From contig CAYYWV010000033.1 in assembly GCA_964475385.1 (NCBI GenBank), positions 1 to 25,091 of the forward strand: 25,091 nucleotides of DNA, written 5' to 3'. The notes beneath the pieces are model-generated. The model saw only the letters and a program-made list of their open reading frames with translations. It was not told where the DNA came from and made no database searches. Positions 22,390 to 25,091 of the stretch are shown piece after piece (position 1 is the first letter of the stretch; every line of letters starts with the position of its first letter). The position numbers and the translations under genes were made by a program. The DNA comes from CAYYWV01 sp964475385 (GTDB taxonomy: Bacteria; Pseudomonadota; Alphaproteobacteria; JAAXGF01).

Positions 22390-24261
22390 TCAGGTTTCGA
22401 CCGGCTGGATGCTGTCGGTCGGGCAGACCTGGGCGCAAAGCGCGCAGCCGATGCAGCTCGCGGCGTCGATCTTCACCTTGTGGTGGCCGTCGTACCACTC
22501 GTCGCTCCAGATCAGCGCCGGGCAGCCCAGGTTCATGCAGGCCTGGCAGGCGATGCAGCTCTCGGCCTTCACGGTGAGCGCCGGCCCCTTGATCTTGACC
22601 GGGTCGAGCACGCAGGGGCGGTCCGAGATGACCACCGAGACGCCCTTGAACGCGACCGCCTCGCGGAAGGTCTGATACATGGCGGCGACGTCGTAGGAAT
22701 CGACCGTGCGGACCCATTCGACCCCGGTGGCGCGGATCAGCGCCTCGAAATCGACGCGATGGGTCTCCTCGCCGCGGAGCGTCCGGCCGGTCCCCGGGTG
22801 GTCCTGGCCGCCGGTCATTGCGGTGACGTGGTTGTCGAGCAGGATCACCGTAATATCGACCTTGTTGTGGACGGCGTCGATCAACGGCGGGATGCCCGAG
22901 TGCAGAAAGGTCGAATCGCCGATGGTGGCGACGATCGGCTTGGTCTCGGTCCCGGCCTTGGCCACGCCGACCGCGTTGGCGATGCTCGAGCCCATGGCGA
23001 CGCAGGTGTCGATCGACTGCAAGGGCTCGACCGCGGCCAGCGTGTAGCAGCCGATGTCGCCCATCACCCGAGCGTCCAACGCGCGCAGCGCCATGTAGCT
23101 CGAAATATGCGGGCAGCCCGCGCACAAGACCGGCGGCCGCGGGGTCAACGTCACCGCAACGTCGTGGCCCGTGTTTCGGGGCGCGAGCACGCCGGCCTTG
23201 ACGAAGCCTTCGCGGACCAGCTCGGGCGAGAACTCGCCCACGCGCGGGAAGAAGGCCTTGCCCTCGATCTCGATCCCCATCGCGCGGATCTCGTTCTCGA
23301 TCACCGGCTCGAGCTCCTCGACGACGAAGACCCGCTTGACCGAGCGGCAGAACTCGCGAATCGTCTTCTCGGGCAACGGGTAGGACGAGCCGAGCTTGAG
23401 CACGCTCGCCTCGGGCAGCACCTCCTTCACATAGGCGTAAGGCGTCGCCAGCGTGATGACGCCGACCTCCTTCGCGCCTTTCTCCCAGCGGGTGAAGTCC
23501 GAAGTCTCGAAGTACTCGCGCAGCCGCGCCTCGCGCTCAAGAAGAAGCGGATGCCGCGCGCGCGCATTCGACGGGATCATCACGTTCTTGTTCGGGTCTT
23601 CGACGAAGCCGCGGGGCGAAGGCGCCGCCCGTTCGCCGACCTCGACAAGACAGCGGGTATGCGACAATCGCGTCGTCGAGCGCAGGATCACCGGGGTGTC
23701 GAACGTCTCCGAAAGCTCGAAGGCGCGGCGCGTGAAGTCGAGCGCCTCTTGAGCGTCCGACGGCTCGAGACAGGGCACCATGGCGAAGCGCGCGAACAGG
23801 CGCGTGTCCTGCTCGTTCTGCGACGAGTGGATACCGGGATCGTCGCAGACCACGATCACGAAGCCGCCGTTCACGCCGATGTAGGTCTCGCTCATGAGCG
23901 CGTCCGAGGCGACGTTGAGCCCGACGTGCTTCATCGCGGCGATCGCGCGCACGCCGGCGAAAGAAGCCCCGAAGGCCACGTCGCAAGCGACCTTCTCGTT
24001 GGTCGCCCATTGGGCGCATACGTCCTCGGCCGGATAGCGCGAAAGGCTCTCCATGATCTCGGTCGAGGGCGTGCCCGGATAGGCCGCGCCGACGCGCACG
24101 CCCGCCTCCCACGCGCCGCGGGCGATGGCCTCGTTCCCGGTCATAGGCCGGACGTTCGTCTGGGATGCATTCGCCCGAAGGCTCGGTTGCGGTTGATGGT
24201 TCACGATCCCCCCTGCCGGCCGGGCAACGGTCACGGCGTTCTCGGTTCTTTGCGGCAACAT
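22390..24261 (-). CDS. iorA: Indolepyruvate:ferredoxin oxidoreductase alpha subunit (IorA-like)
   Basis: Catalytic subunit (623 residues from this ATG) oxidising arylpyruvates such as indolepyruvate or phenylpyruvate to arylacetyl-CoA. It has the GNEAIARGA...AAYPGTPSTE N-terminus of the family (42-68), CAGCPH (about 380-385), a thiamine site GDSTF (about 448) with LLDNHVTAMTGGQ, and a C-terminal ferredoxin domain with Cys569, 572, 575, 580 and Cys603, 606, 609, 613. The first set has the CxxCxxCx4CP spacing known for IorA. The N-terminus is uncertain: homologues start near residue 36-40, and a GTG at 24204 preceded by AGGGGGG is a good alternative, so the first 19 residues may not be translated. 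It is the first gene of the cluster. Confidence 0.92.
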   Translation of the reverse strand: MLPQRTENAVTVARPAGGIVNHQPQPSLRANASQTNVRPMTGNEAIARGAWEAGVRVGAAYPGTPSTEIMESLSRYPAEDVCAQWATNEKVACDVAFGASFAGVRAIAAMKHVGLNVASDALMSETYIGVNGGFVIVVCDDPGIHSSQNEQDTRLFARFAMVPCLEPSDAQEALDFTRRAFELSETFDTPVILRSTTRLSHTRCLVEVGERAAPSPRGFVEDPNKNVMIPSNARARHPLLLEREARLREYFETSDFTRWEKGAKEVGVITLATPYAYVKEVLPEASVLKLGSSYPLPEKTIREFCRSVKRVFVVEELEPVIENEIRAMGIEIEGKAFFPRVGEFSPELVREGFVKAGVLAPRNTGHDVAVTLTPRPPVLCAGCPHISSYMALRALDARVMGDIGCYTLAAVEPLQSIDTCVAMGSSIANAVGVAKAGTETKPIVATIGDSTFLHSGIPPLIDAVHNKVDITVILLDNHVTAMTGGQDHPGTGRTLRGEETHRVDFEALIRATGVEWVRTVDSYDVAAMYQTFREAVAFKGVSVVISDRPCVLDPVKIKGPALTVKAESCIACQACMNLGCPALIWSDEWYDGHHKVKIDAASCIGCALCAQVCPTDSIQPVET

Positions 24262-24278
24262 CGGAACCTATCGCTTCG

Positions 24279-24296
24279 CCCTTGTTCTGACAAGGG
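24279..24296. promoter_or_regulatory. Inverted repeat just upstream of iorA
   Basis: CCCTTGT-TCTG-ACAAGGG is a perfect 7-bp inverted repeat with a four-base centre, ending 18 bases before the iorA ATG. It could be a repressor site or a small leader hairpin. The TTG-to-CAA spacing is six bases, not the eight expected for FNR/CRP-family sites, so a different regulator is implied. Confidence 0.45.
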
Positions 24297-24352
24297 ATTT
24301 GAAGACGATGCTGAATGACGTTTGCCTTGGGCCAACAAAGGTTTGGCAGCAG

Positions 24353-24380
24353 ATTATAATTATTCTAGACTGCGCCCAAA
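24353..24380 (-). promoter_or_regulatory. Possible promoter of the ior-kor-paaK cluster
   Basis: On the minus strand TATAAT (24358-24353) is preceded after 16 bases by TTTGGG (24380-24375). The -10 is perfect but the -35 is poor, so an activator may be needed. The start would be near 24346, giving a leader of about 85 bases that holds the inverted repeat at 24279-24296. The region is an AT-rich island in the divergent gap between iorA and the amidotransferase gene. Confidence 0.35.
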
Positions 24381-24479
24381 TCATCCATGGCGCATTGCGC
24401 TAAGACCTTGCCGATTAAGGGAAGTTCGGCTCGGCCGCCGGGCCGTGGTGTTCCTGCCAGTCAAGACTTTTTCCATTCA

Positions 24480-24508
24480 TTGATTCGATGCGGCGGCTCC
24501 GCTAGAGT
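24480..24508 (+). promoter_or_regulatory. Probable promoter of the glutamine amidotransferase gene
   Basis: TTGATT (24480-24485) and TAGAGT (24503-24508) are exactly 17 bp apart and end 45 bases before the ATG at 24554. Each hexamer matches the sigma-70 consensus at four of six positions. A second pair, TTGGCA (24343-24348) and TAGACT (24366-24371), also with a 17-bp spacer, lies further upstream and could be an alternative start. Confidence 0.4.
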
Positions 24509-24553
24509 GCCGCGTCGCAGTCCTCAAGAAAGCAGATCGCCGGGGGCGCTGTC

Positions 24554-25091
24554 ATGTGCGGAATCGCAGGTATTCTTTACAAAGGCCAGAAGGTCCGGAC
24601 GCCGGTCGGCCTCGCCCTTCTCGACATGCTCGACGGTTGCCAGCACCGCGGCCCCGATTCGACCGGCTTCGCGCTCTACCGCGAGGCGGCGCCGGGGCGG
24701 CTCAGGCTCCGCTTCTTCGTCGGCGAAGGCGCGGAGGCCGACGAGACCGTCGCGCGGATCAAGGACAAGCTCGCCGAGCACCAGGCCCGCATCGTCGAGG
24801 AGGAGCGGGCCGCGAGCACCTACCGGTTAATCGTCGCGTTCGACGGCGACATCCAACGCTTCTCATACGACATGGAGCACGTCGCCAAGGTGATCTCGAT
24901 CGGCGCCAGCCTCGATATCGTCAAGGACGTGGGCGGCGCTCACGACGTGGACGCGCGCTATCACGTCAACGATTTCGACGGCTCCCACGGCATCGGGCAC
25001 GTGCGGCTCGCGACCGAGTCCAACGTCTCCCCGGTCGCCTCGCACCCCTTCTGGGCCACGGGCTTCGCCGACGTCGCCATCGTGCACAACG
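24554..25091 (+). CDS. Class II glutamine amidotransferase, glutamate synthase GltB1/GlxB type, 3' end outside window
   Basis: The first 179 codons of a glutaminase subunit. The N-terminal nucleophile is Cys2 (MCGIAGIL), exposed after removal of Met. HRGPDSTGF (31-39) and GIGHVRLATES (146-156) are the conserved class II substrate-binding segments. The roughly 100-residue stretch between them, including RLIVAFDGDI, is longer than in purF or asnB products and fits the separate amidotransferase subunits of archaeal-type glutamate synthase, GlxB or N-methylglutamate synthase A. It would release ammonia from glutamine for a partner synthase subunit, presumably encoded beyond the window. No stop is reached. 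It diverges from iorA across a 292-base gap. The exact subfamily is inference. Confidence 0.82.
   Translation, partial: MCGIAGILYKGQKVRTPVGLALLDMLDGCQHRGPDSTGFALYREAAPGRLRLRFFVGEGAEADETVARIKDKLAEHQARIVEEERAASTYRLIVAFDGDIQRFSYDMEHVAKVISIGASLDIVKDVGGAHDVDARYHVNDFDGSHGIGHVRLATESNVSPVASHPFWATGFADVAIVHN

Noticed and set aside
22018..24318. 766-codon open frame on the plus strand opposite iorA and iorB
   Set aside because: It mirrors the codon pattern of the real minus-strand genes and shows no recognisable domain.
24432..24445. CGGCC-GCCG-GGCCG mini-hairpin before the amidotransferase gene
   Set aside because: Five-base GC arms are common in this composition and no T run follows, so it is not called a terminator.

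Overview
The window is a GC-rich, densely packed stretch of bacterial chromosome. Overlapping start/stop codons, strong G/C third-position bias, MalK/Ugp-type and Liv-type ABC operons, CaiB and acyl-CoA dehydrogenase genes and ferredoxin-linked 2-oxoacid oxidoreductases suggest an alphaproteobacterium, perhaps Rhodospirillales-like. This placement is inference from gene content; no marker gene is present. I see no mobile element, CRISPR array, tRNA or rRNA. No gap between genes exceeds 300 bases.

Layout: (1) 1-3923 is a metal-response module. A truncated MerR-family regulator on the minus strand diverges from a ZntA-type P-type ATPase, with a typical 19-bp-spacer MerR promoter between them. 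The ATPase is translationally coupled to a CtaG-like cytochrome oxidase assembly protein. (2) 4045-6403 is a two-gene CoA unit: a CaiB/BaiF CoA-transferase and an acyl-CoA dehydrogenase. (3) 6437-12741 is a carbohydrate/phosphodiester uptake unit: a DeoR/GlpR-type regulator with a palindromic operator inside its own promoter, then a Ugp-like ABC importer (ATPase, binding protein, two permeases) and an endonuclease/exonuclease/phosphatase-fold hydrolase. (4) 12738-17459 is a complete livKHMGF importer preceded by an excellent FNR/FixK-type box placed for a class II promoter. (5) 24261-17479 on the minus strand is iorA, an iorB fused to a ferredoxin domain, korA, korB, korC and paaK, converging on the liv operon. 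(6) 24554-25091 is the start of a class II glutamine amidotransferase of the glutamate-synthase (GltB1) type, cut by the window end.

How the parts may work together: the liv importer would bring in branched-chain or aromatic amino acids or related acids. The Ior and Kor enzymes would oxidise the derived 2-oxoacids (for example arylpyruvates) to acyl-CoA with ferredoxin reduction, and PaaK would activate aryl-acetates to the same kind of CoA thioester. 2-Oxoacid:ferredoxin oxidoreductases are commonly oxygen-sensitive, which fits the FNR/FixK-type box before livK. The most distinctive points are the IorB-ferredoxin fusion placed between two oxidoreductases, the FNR-type promoter, and strong hairpins between the binding-protein gene and the first permease gene in both ABC operons.
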